A stretch of DNA of 64,000 nt from Crotalaria pallida. Its lineage: Eukaryota > Streptophyta > Magnoliopsida > Fabales > Fabaceae. Each line of letters begins with the position of its first letter. Positions within the stretch are counted from its first letter, which is position 1. The stretch is from contig CM075652.1 in the NCBI GenBank assembly GCA_037953625.1, positions 11,118,501 through 11,182,500 of the forward strand, read 5' to 3'. Positions 1 through 12,257 of this stretch are shown in pieces. Made by a program: the position numbers and the translations under genes. The notes below the pieces were generated by a model. It did no database searches and was not told the DNA's origin. It was given only the letters and a program-made list of their open reading frames with translations.

Positions 1-69
1 CTTGTTAGAATTTGCCTTATGATTATTCCTACTTTCACTTTCAACATGATGAGGACATAAAAGGATATA

Positions 70-545
70 TGAACCATATGATTCCAGTAGGATGGATGAA
101 ATGGAGAAGTGCTTCGGTGTTTTATGTGATAGAAATGTGTCACTCAAACTCAAATGAAAGTTTTATCGCAATACTGCTATATATAAGGCATGCAATGCTG
201 TATGTGATTGAATGTTGGATAGCAAAATTTCAATAAGAGAATAAATTTCATGTAGCAGAGATGAGGATTTTGCGGTGGATGTGTGAACACATGCACTAAA
301 CAAGATAGGATTATGAATGAGTTTAATTGATTGGGAGTTGGGGTTACACCTATTGTACAAAAGATGGCAGAATCCCGCGGTTTGGACATATGTGGAGGAA
401 ACGAATAAAAACCACAGTTAGGAGTGTATATCAAATAGTTAATATGCCATGTGATAGAAATAGAGGAAAATTGAGAAAAACCATAGGCAAAATAATTAAG
501 AAGGATTTGGAATTAAATACCTTATCAATGGGCATGGTTTAAGAC
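70..545 (+). pseudogene. RTE-type LINE relic, reverse transcriptase C-terminus
   Basis: Decayed 3' end of a non-LTR retrotransposon ORF, with pieces in several frames and many stops. Recognisable blocks in order are WMKWRSAS (about 94-117), AMLYVIECW (about 190-216), an arginine/tryptophan-rich block with MRILRWMC (about 260-285), RFGHMW (about 379-396) and KKTI-like/IIKKDLELN (about 470-517). These follow the order seen in the C-terminal region of plant RTE-clade LINE polyproteins. It would have lain downstream of the RT catalytic core, which is absent here, so the copy is 5'-truncated or runs off the window. Frameshifts at about 130 and 300 and several stops make it non-functional. It is unrelated to the L1 LINE further on. 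I am fairly sure of the family and less sure of the exact edges. Confidence 0.75.
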
Positions 546-1590
546 AAACCTTTATAATATCACTTCACATTTGATCTACGTAACCAACCCCATTCAATGA
601 AACAAAGACTTAATTGTTGTTTGTATTTCATTTTCAACATATTATTTGTGCTATATTCTCCTACGTAAGTAATCAAAGGTTGTTTATACAAGAAAAAACT
701 TCATTACATAGACGGGTAGATATATTGTACTTCGTAAAACATTATTTCAAAAATGGTATATATTTAAAAATGAATGAGTAAATCTGATTTGTGGTGATTG
801 ATTGTTTCAAACTAGTTTTATAAATTTGTTATCGTCAAATTTACTTTTATTATTATAAAAAGAAATCTTTCCTAGCCATCACATTTGTTGTTGAAGTTTT
901 CTTGCACCAGATCGCTTGTAAGTAAATAGATTATTCAAATTTTCCAAATCATTATCCCCAACCAAGATGTTACAATTTGAAATTAAATAGATTATTCAAG
1001 TTTTCCAAATCATTATACCCAACCAAGATATCATCTGAAATCAACAAATAAATAAGGAATACTTATATTTAATATTTATTTGTATATAAGAAAAACATAA
1101 TGCTCAATATCCTAAAAAATAAAATGCATTGCATTAACGACCCGAGAAAGGTAATCAAAAATCGACATATCTATTTTTCTTCTTATTATAAAATAACGTC
1201 TTTTAGAGCCACCACATTTGTCGTTCAAGTTTTTCTCGCACCAGAACAATTATAGGTAAATAGTGAATTTCTAGCTTATCCACGTGTCAAAAGATTTAAT
1301 TCTAGCTTATTTATTTTAGATAAATACAAATTAAATCTCTGGAACTTCTTATTCATTTTGTATAAGAACAAACTAAATATATATAGATTTACTATTTGAT
1401 ATATATTTACTTAAAAGCTTGACATAATCATTGTTTATCTTCATCCTTCTTTCTTTCATTTTGTTTTTGGTTATTTTTCTTTCATCTATTTTAATTTACT
1501 TTTTAACAAAATTATTATGCTCATATGTTCTTTATCTCATTATTTTGCTTATTTTCATGGTTCTTAGAATTTGAGATTTAAATTTTTTTT
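546..1590. other. AT-rich intergenic DNA with short direct repeats
   Basis: No credible gene. A 46-bp block (AAATAGATTATTCAA...) at 924-970 recurs at 985-1029. A second block containing CACATTTGTTGTTGAAG at about 874-901 recurs in diverged form at about 1207-1235. These look like remnants of an old repeat rather than coding sequence. Confidence 0.6.
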
Positions 1591-3971
1591 TGTAACATCC
1601 CGAATTTTTATTCTAAGCTTAATTAAATCGAATCCGATTTAAGCTAATGATAATCAGAAGAGTGAGCTGGAAATTAGTGAAGCCAAAGTATGTATAGGAG
1701 TTAATGGAATGGCTCAGAGTTAGAAACCATCAAAATATGAAAATTTGGTGATGTTATCGATTACCTTGGGGTGGTAATCGATTACAACCATTCTGTGAGA
1801 AGCCCTAATTTTGAATTCAAGAAAGTAATCGATTACTTTGGGGAAAGTAATCGATTACCAGACTTCTGTTTCATGTGTTTACTTTCTGAGGTAATCAATT
1901 ACCAGCATGTGTTTCATGAAAAAAAATAAGAGTATTCATGTGTGGCTTCCTTAAGAAACCACTCATTTATGACCACATATTCTTTTCTTCTTGCCAAAGA
2001 AAAAGAAAGGAAAAGAAAACATAAAACAACAACAACAAACACAACACACAACACATTTCATTCTTCATCATCTTCTTCTCTTCCTCTCAAGGATTCCAAG
2101 ATCAAGCATCATCGTCATCAAATAAGAAACCCTAGAAATCAAGCATTATAATCATCATGAACAACATCCCCATCATATTATTCTTCAAACCCTAAGCAAG
2201 AATAGAAGTTCAAGATCACCCTTTTTCTCTCTCTCAAAGTCGTCTCTCCCTCCCTCTCATATCCATTGATTTTTCAAACTCCTAAGCTATGGAGAATCAA
2301 GTATACACATGCCTCCATCCCAAGATCAAGTGAAGCCAAGCTCCTTTACTCCTTCTTCATCCCCACTGGACAAGGCTCCTCTTCATTTTATTGTGGCTTG
2401 ACTAAGGTATCTCAAAAGGTTCAAAGGCTTACGGTTGTAAAGAGCTAGGATAAGGCAAGCTAGAGTACAAGTCTCCTTATCTCTCATCACACTTGAGGTA
2501 AGGAGTGGGTGTTACCCTATCTTAGGTTTGGGTTTGTAATATGCTCATAGTGATTGACTAAGGTTGGGTGTTAGTTTGCGACATTGTACATTAGGGTAGT
2601 TGATATAATTGGTAAATAGAGTATAAGAATTAAGGAAATGAGATAGTTATGATAATTGTGATAACTTGTGTGATTGTGATACTTGGTGTTATGTTGTTTG
2701 TTGATATCAATATTTGCAAGATGATTATTTGATTATAAAGACATAGAAAATTATGAAGGAAACGGTTAAGTGGATAGGTTTTAGAAATGTATAAATGAGT
2801 TAAGAAACATTGTATAAGTTAAGTATGATGAGTATGAAATGATAAATAATTAGACGAATCACATAGGAATTGTAAATTAAGGACTAAAGGAATGTGCAGC
2901 TGAATTGAGCATTGGTGCATTGATACACTAGGTGCCCTGCTAGGTGTGCCAAATTGCCCAATAGGACCAAATGCCCATTAGGTCCAAACGCCCGTTAGGC
3001 GTCAATGTACCCAATGGTTCAATTCGCTGCTCAATCAATAAAAGATGTGAAAATGTGAAATAGAACTAGAAAGAATGAAATCGAACAATAAACGAAATAA
3101 TTAAGGAAAAGAGTGAGTGAAGTGATAAGCATAGATTGATGAGTGATGCCTAATGGGTGCCAAAGTCCTGATTGGGTGCAAAGTCCCTATAAGGTGCTTC
3201 CAAATGCCTAGTAGGTGAAATCAAATCCTAGTGGTGTATTAATACTGGGTATTCACACAATACCCTGAAAGTCATGATAAAACTGGTAGTAAAAGGAATA
3301 GGAAAGTTATTTATCTGTTGTTCGTGTATAAATATGATTTGAATGGATGTATGACAATGTGAACTATTTTGAGATATTTGTGTTTGACTTAGTCGGTTAT
3401 TATGTCATATTAGAAATTGCTTTCTTAATTTATGTGTAATGCTCACTCTTTACCATTTTTCTACAGGTACTGAGCCTGATCTAGCACATAGTCTGGCCGA
3501 GCAGGAGTACTCTCCCTCACAGGGAGAGTAGGTTTTAGTTTAGTAGGACATGGATATGTCCTGGGCTTTTTGACAACATGATGTAGTTTGTTTTTGTTGT
3601 GTATAATGTAAATATATCTTTTGGGTGGGCCCAAGACAACTCCTTTGGGGAAAGGAGTCCTTTTGGGAAAATACTATTTCCAAAAGTTGTGAACATGCTG
3701 CTCTAACTCTGATGTGATGATAACTGTTATCTGGAGTGCATGATGATGCACAATGTTTAAATATGCCCTGCTGGTTTCTGGATATTTTAAACGAATGTTT
3801 TTATCAGGTTGCAGGAAAAATCTAAATTTTTGAAAAGTCAAAGGAAACTCCGTCCAATTTTCACGGAGATTTTTGATAAGTTATATGGTCTTAAAAGAGC
3901 ATTAAAAAGGAAATTTTAGGTACACTTTTAACTAATGGGCTATTAAGGCTAATATTAGCTAGGGTGTTACA
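1591..3971 (+). repeat. Solo LTR of a Ty3/Gypsy-type element (2381 bp)
   Basis: The sequence starts TGTAACATCCCGAA and ends AGGGTGTTACA, i.e. TG...CA with short inverted ends. It has no PBS, coding region or partner LTR beside it, so it reads as a solo LTR left by LTR-LTR recombination. It aligns along its length with the split LTR at 23460-25251 + 43076-44626, sharing the start, the GTGGCTTCCT...GAAACCA leader and the GGCCGAGCAGGAG block near the end. It also shares end structure and the GGCCGAGCAGGA...CTCCCTC block with the LTRs of the chromovirus at 15559-23428, which sets its transcription sense as plus. Two pairs of TAATCGATTA-like palindromes lie at 1755-1785 and 1827-1858. A run of short imperfect repeats built on AAATGCCCATTAGGT lies at about 2920-3240. 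The flanks (AATTTTTT / ATTCT) give no clean 5-bp TSD, so decay or a complex origin is possible. Confidence 0.8.
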
Positions 3972-5270
3972 ATTCTCACCTAAAATTTGGAATGTTTTCC
4001 TCAAATTGCAGTTTTTGTTATTCTTTTTTCATATTGATTTTTTGTGATATTAAAGAAAAGAACGCAACGAGTTAGTGAATTATTTTTTAGTAATTGACAC
4101 CTTTTCGTGAAAGGTAAGAATAGAAGGAACTATCTCGAATCAGAAAGGTATATTAAATTTTATATGCATATTTCAATTTTTATTTTATTTTATTTTGGAT
4201 GAATAATTTTGAGAATTTATTATCTTCAATTTCAAAAGAAGACCTAAATAAGAAGGATATTTCTTGGATGAGAGAGGTATTATTTTTTGTTTTTTTCTTA
4301 AATTGTGTATTCTTGTCTATTTCTTTGTGGTGCAATTTCGTGAAATTCTAAAAACTACATCTTTTTGGGTTTTTGTTGAAGATTGCCATAATTTTTTGTT
4401 ATAATTTTTTCTCTCATCCAAGATATATTTCAAAATTTGTTTATTTATTTATTGTTTTTATGTATTATTTATGTAACATTTTTTTTGGTATTGAGTATTG
4501 GATTTTTTTTCCAGATCTTTATTTTGTCGAATTTATGAATTTTCTTGAAATACAAATCAGAAACATAAGTAATCGAAATACTAAATATTGATAAAATTGA
4601 AATGAAAGAAGTTATATTAATATATTTTATGAAGGTAATATATAAAAGAATAAATATTTCAATCTATGATCCAATATAAAGATTAAGATCCAAATAAATC
4701 TACTTCTTGATTTTTTAATTATTTAATGAATATTAGTAGTTTAAAAATAAAAATCGTAATAGTATTAATTATCAACTAACAATCATCTTGTAATATCGCA
4801 ATCAAAACTACTTCAAATTTTTTTTAATGGTGAAATAAATATTAATAAAGTAAAGATTTTCCCGAACATTATAAATAATATGGATATATAATTAAATGTT
4901 AATGATTATCATTTTGTAAAATATTTATAACGGATAAATACTTTTGTGGTTGTTCTAATCTGTACACCAATAAAAAGATGTAATTGATAAAAAAACTAAG
5001 TTACATCCATTTCAAAAAGTTAAAAAAAATAAAAATAATTAGAACAATTAGTATAAAGATTTTTTAGGATCAAATCGTATGATTAACCTGAGATAAGATA
5101 ATCGATGAAGATATAAAAAGAAACATAAAAAAAAAAATAAATCAAATATATATAGGATCAATGATTATACGATGTAAGTTGGATCAGATAAAATAATGAT
5201 GTAGATTATCTTTAATTAAATAAATTGTTGTCTATATTTAAAGATATTTTGCTCGATCAAGAATCTGGTG
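3972..5270. other. AT-rich intergenic DNA, nothing recognised
   Basis: Very AT-rich sequence with only chance open frames (for example 4373-4591, low-complexity and rich in F/Y/I). I see no gene, terminal repeats or structured RNA that I can defend. Confidence 0.6.
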
Positions 5271-5771
5271 ATTGTTGTAACGCCCTGAATAAGAATACAA
5301 ATGTGATAATCTGATTTATCCTTAATAAGTATGTTTGTAATACCACCAAAGAAAAAAAATAAAAATATATATAATTATGATTATTAATAATAAATGTGAT
5401 AATCATATAAAAAAAAGCTTATTATACACCAATAAATATACCATTTATCATTCAAATAAATATAAGGAATATCTAATAATATCATCAAATCAAAAAGATC
5501 AGAATGTATAATTCTAATCTAATTCTGATAAATCATATTAAAGGCGATAATCATATTCAAATAGTGCTAAATTATCATCTTCTTAGGGAATATTTTGATT
5601 TTTTCTTAAATCTGCTCATAATACTATCAAACAAAAATATGATAAAAATGTTTAATTTTGATTTCATTATAATTAAATATAATATCATAATAAAGGTAAT
5701 AATTGTATAAAAAAATGTGCTAATTTATCCATAAACTAAATAAGGAACACATTAATTTAATATCAATCTAT
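5271..5771. repeat. Diverged AT-rich repeat that received the L1 insertion; left TSD at 5756-5771
   Basis: Motifs such as ATCAAACAAAAA, ATTCTGATAAATCATATTAAA and GATAATCATATTCAAA recur within this stretch, and again at 45865-46157 on the far side of the LINE. The two flanks therefore belong to one interrupted repeat array. The last 16 bases (TTTAATATCAATCTAT) match 45849-45864 (TTTAATATTGATCTAT) at 14 of 16 positions. This is the target-site duplication of the L1 element. Confidence 0.65.
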
Positions 5772-7110
5772 TAGTTTAATCAATTCATTTGTAATATGAA
5801 TTTATCAGACTTGCCATTATCAGGGAAAAAATTCACTTACATATCGCCAGGTGGGGCTGCTTTGAGTAGACTTGACAGGATTTTGGTGTCTCCTGAATGG
5901 AGCTCTATTTTTGGGTCTTTGTACCAATGGGCTCTTCCTCGTGTTGTGTCTAATCATTGTCCTATTATTCTTAAATTGGATAATGATGATTGGGTCCCTA
6001 AGCCTTTTTGCTTCAATAATTGTTGGTTATATCATTTTGAATTTGCTGCATTGGTTAATTCCTTTTGGACGTCTATTCAGGTTGAAGGATGGAAGGCTTT
6101 CTCGTTGAAAGAAAAGCTAAAATCTTTAAAGGGAGCCCTTCGTCGATGGAACCATGAGGTTTTTTGTATCATTGTTGCTTCTATTAAATGTTATACTTTG
6201 GAGATTGAGGCACTTGAGGACCGTGTAGGTGAGGCTGGTTTAAACCCTGATGAGCTTGTTATTATACGAATTAGGAATGCTTGCTTCGTCAAAAGGCTAG
6301 GATCAAGTGGGTGCAGGGCGAGGATGTGAATAGTGCTTATTTCCATTTTTGCTTGGTTAGAAGACGTAGAAGAAATAGGGTTTGTGCTCTTCGAGTTAAC
6401 AATGTCTGGGTTGTTGGTGTCGCTGCAGTAAAAGGAGCTATTTTTGATCATTTTTAGGCTCATTTCTCTGAGCCTTCCCTTGTTAGACCAACTCTTGATG
6501 GTATCACCTTTTCCCAGGTTTCGCAGGCAGGTAATTCTTTGCTGGTGGAGCCCTTTACTATGGATGAATTGGAGTTTACTGTTCAGAGCTGTGATGGAGA
6601 CAAAAGTCCGGGACCAGATGGATTTAACTTTAAATTCATTCAGGCCTTTTGGGTAATTATGAAGGAGGAGGTTCTGGATATGCTTAATTAGTTTCATTCA
6701 AATAGTTGTCTTCTAAAGGCTATCCTGTCATATTTTGTTGCTTTGATTCCGAAGATTAATTGTTCTCAGTCTCTCAGTGAATACGTGCCTATTTCTCTTC
6801 TAGGTTGCCTTTACAAAATTATATCTAAGACGCTTACTTTTAGATTGCGTAAAGTAATTGACTCTCTTATATCAAAGAACCAGTTTGATTTTATTTTTGG
6901 TAGGCAGATTCAGGATGAGGTGCTGATTCTTAATGAGGTGATAATTGATCATGCCCAGAAATCTGGAAAACAGTGTCTTATTCTTAAGGTTGACTTCAAA
7001 AAGGCTTATGACTCGGTAAGCTGGTCCTTCTCAGATTATATGCTTATCAAGATGGGTTTTTGTGAATCTTGGAGAAAGTGGATAAAATCTTGCATTTTTA
7101 ATGGTAGTTT
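5772..7110 (+). pseudogene. L1 LINE ORF2, part 1: endonuclease end and N-terminal RT
   Basis: Translation from about 5796 gives the C-terminal endonuclease motifs SRLDRILVSPEW and SNHCPI. The conserved Asp of the SDH motif reads Asn, so the nuclease would be impaired even in a longer copy. A linker with AYFHF and the RT motifs SPGPDGFNFKF (about 6605-6640), PISLLGCLYKIISK (about 6789-6830) and KVDFKKAYDSV (about 6987-7020) follow. The last includes the first catalytic Asp of the polymerase site. A frameshift near 6290 and stops at about 6457 and 6690 break the frame. The piece ends mid-domain at 7110, where AGTTT (7106-7110) is duplicated at 14490-14494 by the inserted Copia element. The domain continues at 14495. 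Confidence 0.9.
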
Positions 7111-8699
7111 TGTTGGAATAATTGGTGTTATTGGCGAGAATCACCCAAGAGGGGGGGGGGGGTGAATTGGGTGTTTATAAAACTTTGAAAAACAATCGCA
7201 ATAAGACGTTCTTTGAAATAATAACAGAGATTAAAACGAGCAGAAGACATAAAGAACGAATTAAAACATTTTTAAGCGAATAATTGAAATATTATAACTA
7301 TGTATATTGAAAACATACTATACACGAGATTGATTAAATCAACCCAAAGAAAACGCAATTCTCGTGTTAAGTAAATTAAAACGTGAAAATAACTTTTATC
7401 CGCGAAAATAAAATTATCACAAAATAAACATGCGGAAAATAAAGAGATAAGGGATAAGAAAATTTGCACCGGGGATTTTTATCCTGGTTCGGCAAACAAC
7501 GCCTACATCCAGTCCTCAAGCGACCCACTTGAGCTTTTCACTAAGCCAAGACGCAACGCGTCCCCAAGTACATCCAGAGCGCCCCGCAAGCTACTAGGAA
7601 TCCCACCGTTCGCCAAGGACCTCAAATACAAATAGCCTAATTACTAGGAATCCCACCGTTCGTATAGCGCTACCCAATACAACAGGGTTACCTCACCCTA
7701 TGAACGCGACACACGTTCAATCCTAAGGGAAACACTCATTAATTTCTAAGGCAGTCACACCCCTTACAAAAACAATGGTTTGCACGAAGAAATGTGTGCA
7801 ACTAACAATGAAGCTCTCTAGATAGAGCAGATACTACAATAAAGTCCTATGACAATATAATATCTTTAAGCAAAAGCAAGGCTATACCAATATGATGATG
7901 ATGATGAATATATTTTTTCTTCTCAAAGGATTTTTCAAATAAAAAAAGAGAAGAAGAAGAAGAAGAAGAAGAAGAAGAAGAAGAAAGTTGGTGAAGTGAA
8001 GTGATAGTGATTTTTTAAAATGTAGAAGAAGCAGCCAAAAATCAAAACGTGATCATCCAGAAAAGGAAACAAATCATTCTGGGAATCAGTTTGATTTCAG
8101 CACGTTTTTCAAAAATTTGAATAAAGTAATCGATTACTTTGGTCAGATTAATCGATTACATGCTCTCAGGTTTTTCACAAAAGTTGCAGCATTAGAATAT
8201 AATCGATTAACATCTTCAAGTAATCGATTACTATCACCTAAATGACCAGTTCAAGGAAGTAATCCATTACAAGAATCTAATTAATCAATTACTTACACTC
8301 TGGTTACAAGTTGCATCAAGTAATCGATTATTCCAGAAGGGGTAATCGATTACTCCACAATAAAAACAGATTTTCATGAAAAAATTGTAACCAAAGGTTT
8401 TCGCAAAACATTTTCATAAAGACTTTTCCTGGAGCAAAGGATTAAAAATAGCTTCTTCTAGGTTTTCAAGAATAAAATCAAATATCATCATCATAAGGTT
8501 ATACCTAAGTGCTTTAGAGAATATTATATGCCTTACAAAGAGTTCTAAGCCTAACAACTAGATCTTCAACTAGCAAGCAAACTCTTCACATTCTTCAATG
8601 TAACTGAACCTGTTCACAGCATATATCAAGATGAATTGTGTTGTGTCATCATCAAAACAACAACAGGGAAACCATGAGTTTCAACACTCAGTTTCAACA
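7111..8699 (-). repeat. 3' LTR of the pol-less Copia element (1589 bp, fuller copy)
   Basis: It starts TGTTGGAATAATTGG and ends AGTTTCAACA on the plus strand. It contains a 12-G run at 7151-7162 (CACCC...C near the U5 end on the minus strand), an R/U5-like region at about 7480-7720 resembling that of the Sirevirus at 26560-26780, a GAA microsatellite, and TAATCGATTA pairs at about 8127-8160, 8201-8232 and 8319-8350. The partner LTR (13768-14489) matches only the outer edge and the part from about 7990 on. It lacks about 870 bp in between. Confidence 0.85.
7948..7986 (+). repeat. GAA trinucleotide microsatellite
   Basis: About twelve tandem GAA/AGA units inside the 3' LTR. They are absent from the partner LTR because of its internal deletion. 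Confidence 0.95.
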
Positions 8700-9255
8700 A
8701 TCCCCCTTTTTGATGATGACAAACACTACCTGCAAAATAAAGGTTAGTACGAATATATAATAATTAAAACATACGGCTCTTTAAAGCATAAGAACACATC
8801 ATATCAAGCTCAAAACAACAAGAGCTCAAATTCCAAAACAAAGCTTATCACAAAAGCTCATCATAAGCTCACAAACTGAGCTCCCCCTGAATTCATGAAT
8901 GATCATGAACAAGTTCGACCTGTTCCTTATAACCTGTTTTGCTCATGAAATATTTCTCTGCAGATATCACATATCACATATTTCTCCCTATTTCTCCCTA
9001 TTTCTCCCCCTTTTGACATCATCAAAAAGGTGAGAACGCACAAGAGAAACATCATATGACAACAAATATGAATAACAAACCAGATAGATCATATTGTCAT
9101 AATGCATCAAGCCATAATATCCAAAATACGACAGAGAAACTCAAATGTAATTCAGAAACAGTTAGCAAAAGGAACTAGGGGGTTACGAAAACAAAAACTT
9201 AAAATTATCCAGATAGCATAAAAAAACAGAGAGTAGAGATCCACAAGCTAAATGA
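8700..9255 (-). other. 3' UTR with polypurine tracts of the pol-less Copia element
   Basis: On the minus strand this stretch lies between the extra ORF and the 3' LTR. The plus-strand text ATCCCCCTTTTTG at 8700-8711, directly against the LTR, is the polypurine tract that would prime plus-strand DNA synthesis. Further CCCCCT tracts occur at about 8882 and 9006, so polypurine-like motifs are repeated here as in Sireviruses. No gene is seen. Confidence 0.7.
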
Positions 9256-10608
9256 TCACTGGAACGACGGACGGTTATGATGCCTCAAATGATATATCTC
9301 CTGCTGCACTGCCTCCATATCAACGTGCATCTGTTCCATGCCGGAGGTGAACTGAGCAAGCGAGGTATCCATTGAATGCATGTGTTCATCAGAACGCCGC
9401 ATGTATCCTCTGACATCGTCCATGAAAAGCTGCATGTACGGTGGAATGTGATCAGGTGGATAAAGAGCTTGTAGCGGAATAAAGTCTGAATCCTGAGCCG
9501 GTGCATCTTCTTGCTGTTGCTGCTGCTGATGTTCATCTTCTTCATCGGGGTTAAAATTATGATTGGACTTGCGTTCCCGACGCTGAGACTTTGGAGCCCA
9601 ACCTCTACCTTCCATGTTAATCCAACCCATGTGTCCCAAGAAATTTGAATCCATACGCATATCAGCGTTTGGAGCAGTTCTAGCTTCGCCATTCAAGGGG
9701 ACTCGAAAACACCTGAGGATGTTGGTTATAACAGTGGCATATGGAAGCTTAGAAGTCTTATGCTTCATATCTTTGTCAATAGATCGGCGAACCTTCCCAG
9801 CAGTCTCAATCATGTGGTTTAGGACAAACCAACCCCAGTTAATGGGTTTGTCGTGAAACCACGCCCAGAAGATGATATAGTCAGAATCAAGCAGCCTGAA
9901 ATAGTTGCCTTGCCTCGGAATAAGACAACGATTCAGAATGAAATGAAGAACTCGATATTCAAACTTCAAATTACCAGATGTCAACACCTTTCCAGAAGGA
10001 ATACGATCATCAATGAACTCTTCTTTAGCAGTTTTCTTGTCATACTCATCTCCCCAAAGACTATCAGAACTAGAACCAGTGTATGTGATACCATCCATGG
10101 GTAGGTGAGTGATGTTAATCCAAGTAGCCAAATCAATTTTGATACTCCTCCCCTTAACTTCAGAAGATAGGACCTTTTCATCAGAATTCCAAGAGAGATT
10201 TGTATAGAATACTCGGACCAGATCTTCATAGAAGTCGCCTCCGATAGTGCTAAACTCAAATAATCCTTTTTCCTTAAGAAGCACTACGACAGGGAGGTTA
10301 CAATCTTCGCCATCGAAATTGTCAGCATCCAGAAACCTTGGAGAAATCACAGAGCAAGCTTCAAAATATTTCTCATAATCCATAATCTGAGATGGATTAG
10401 AAAACCAGCGATTTAAATTCTCCACTGCTATAGGTTGATGAACTGGAGGAGGTGGAGCAGAAGAACTAGCTTCGTTTCTTCTAGGTCGAGGAGGCCTAGG
10501 AGCACGACTAGACGAAGGTTGAGCCCTACTCTGAACAATTGGATGAGAAGGCTCATCCTCATCAGACTCATGAATAAGAGCTCTTCTTTTTGTGCGACGG
10601 GTCGACAT
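9256..10608 (-). CDS. Putative plant transposon protein-like ORF (450 aa) inside a Copia element
   Basis: An open, undamaged frame on the minus strand. I chose the ATG at 10608-10606 (MSTRRTKRRALIHESDEDE); upstream codons are open but lack an ATG. Residues 1-75 are a basic then Pro/Ser-rich low-complexity head with a possible nuclear-localisation cluster (RRTKRR). Residues about 80-320 form a folded region with FYTNLSW, SEVKGRSIKIDLATW and WAWFHDKPINWGWFVLNHM. This resembles the legume-rich family annotated as putative plant transposon protein. The tail has an acidic and poly-Gln stretch, then a Met-rich, probably helical end. No catalytic motif is visible and the function is unknown. It lies between gag and the 3' LTR in the element's sense, where pol or an env-like ORF would be expected. 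The intact frame amid decayed gag is notable. Family assignment is from recall of conserved segments, not a search. Confidence 0.7.
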   Translation of the reverse strand: MSTRRTKRRALIHESDEDEPSHPIVQSRAQPSSSRAPRPPRPRRNEASSSAPPPPVHQPIAVENLNRWFSNPSQIMDYEKYFEACSVISPRFLDADNFDGEDCNLPVVVLLKEKGLFEFSTIGGDFYEDLVRVFYTNLSWNSDEKVLSSEVKGRSIKIDLATWINITHLPMDGITYTGSSSDSLWGDEYDKKTAKEEFIDDRIPSGKVLTSGNLKFEYRVLHFILNRCLIPRQGNYFRLLDSDYIIFWAWFHDKPINWGWFVLNHMIETAGKVRRSIDKDMKHKTSKLPYATVITNILRCFRVPLNGEARTAPNADMRMDSNFLGHMGWINMEGRGWAPKSQRRERKSNHNFNPDEEDEHQQQQQQEDAPAQDSDFIPLQALYPPDHIPPYMQLFMDDVRGYMRRSDEHMHSMDTSLAQFTSGMEQMHVDMEAVQQEIYHLRHHNRPSFQ

Positions 10609-12257
10609 GATCACAAATAACCTCTGATAATACTCAAAATTCTGAACCAATAATGCCAATCACTAGAAATAAATACAGACAGCCCAGCAAGTAGCAATAC
10701 TTCAGCACAGCACAGATAAACACATACTATAATTCCAACTAACCAAAGTAGCTATATCAACCTCAGAACATTATCACAGAGCAGCATACCATACTACTGA
10801 ATATATACTGAAGAAGACAAAGCAGAATAGAGAAACTTGAACCGGAGAATGCATTGAACCGGAGCTGAACCAAAACACTGAACCAGACGAACCAGCACTG
10901 AACCAATGCTCTTGAACTGAACCGGAGAACTGAAAATTCTGAACCGAACAAGATGAACCTGAAAACCAGATGAACCGAGTGCCTGAACCTCTGAACCAGA
11001 TTCTTCACAAATCAACACTTCTGAATCGGAGAAGATGAACCGAATTTGAACATGAAGATCAAGAACAGTGAACCATGAAAACCTTGAGAGAACCAAGTTT
11101 GACCAAGAGATTTGGGTAAGGTTTTGTCAATGGTGGATAAGGAATGGTGGTTTCAAAGGTTGGTTTCTATGGTAGTGGAAGGTGAGAACCGAATGAGAGA
11201 GAGGAAGAGAAAGAGACGGATTTTGGATGAGAATAGGGAAGAGAGTGAAGGTTTATGAGTGAAGGAAGAGATATGAGAAGGAATGGTGAAGGTTTGATGA
11301 AGGTTTGGAGATGGTTATGGAGTTTGTGTTGGTAGGAGGAACAAGAAGAAAATATCTTGGGAGAGGAGAGAAGAAGGAGACCGTGATTTGAGAGAGAAAG
11401 GGAAGTGTAAGAGAGAGAGAAGGAGAGCACGTGAGAGAGGGGTATTTTGGTGGCTAGGGTTAGGTCAAATATGTGGTCCTCACTTGGTCAAACCAGGTCA
11501 AGGCCCACTTGGTCCACACGATTCTGCACTTTTTCCCTTTTTTTTCAGATACTGTAGCCAGTAATCGATTACATCCATCGATTTAATCGATTACTTATTC
11601 ATTTAATCGATTACATCAATGCATTTAATCGATTATTCCTCCTCTGGTCAGAAAATGATGCAACATCTTAATCGATTACTTCAAACATCTTAACCGATTA
11701 CTTTGCCTCTGATGGGTTGCATGATGCTGCAGATTTAATCGATTAATTTGATCCTCTAATCGATTATTTTACCATAACTGTTCAGAACTGCTGCACAAAA
11801 CCACTGGGTAATCGATTACTGTTGCAGAGTAATCGATTACTTCTGCATAAAATTCTAGAATTCCTCTTTCTCTGAGTAACCAACTTTCATTGAACTTCTG
11901 AGAGTTGATTTCTGATGCTAGAGGCCATTAGTGACTTTAGCTTGTGGTTAACTTACCTTTAAGAAAACCTGTTTCCTGCAAAACAGATAGTTCTGGATAT
12001 CTCCAACGCTCAAGTTAGATAATTTCTCATGATAAACAATGTGAGCTATTGAAGTAACTGATATAGATCAAAAATAATATAACAAATCATATGCTTCATT
12101 ATAACTATGAATTATATCAAGTTCAATCATATTGAGCGTTTAGATGCTAACATAAGTTTGCATTATGTGACACAATATGATCGAAATACTTTAGCTTTTC
12201 CAAGACATGATGTTCATGTGAAAAGGAAATTTGCAACACATGATTTAATTCTAAAAT
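10609..12257 (-). other. Non-coding middle of the pol-less Copia element
   Basis: This is where pol would lie, but I find no integrase, RT or RNase H motif on either strand. From about 10835 to 11060 there is a simple repeat built on CTGAACCGGA/CTGAACCA. From 11150 to 11450 lies a purine-rich stretch (pyrimidine-rich on the minus strand, like a 5' leader of the downstream ORF). From 11564 to 11840 lies a cluster of TAATCGATTA palindromes. The rest has no recognisable content. Confidence 0.6.
11564..11840. repeat. Cluster of paired TAATCGATTA palindromes
   Basis: About ten copies, some with one mismatch. Four stand in one run with start-to-start spacings of 22, 20 and 22 bp. Three more pairs are spaced 22, 21 and 21 bp. 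The cluster lies upstream (in minus-strand sense) of the extra ORF and could be a transferred LTR-like promoter region. That role is inferred. Confidence 0.85.

Noticed and set aside
7151..7162. 12-G run as a sequencing artefact
   Set aside because: The Sirevirus LTR has a C-run at the equivalent U5 position, so it is a real feature of the family, though its exact length may be uncertain.
9853..10104. Plus-strand ORFs opposite the transposon-protein-like ORF (9614-10620)
   Set aside because: Antisense shadows of the 450-codon frame.
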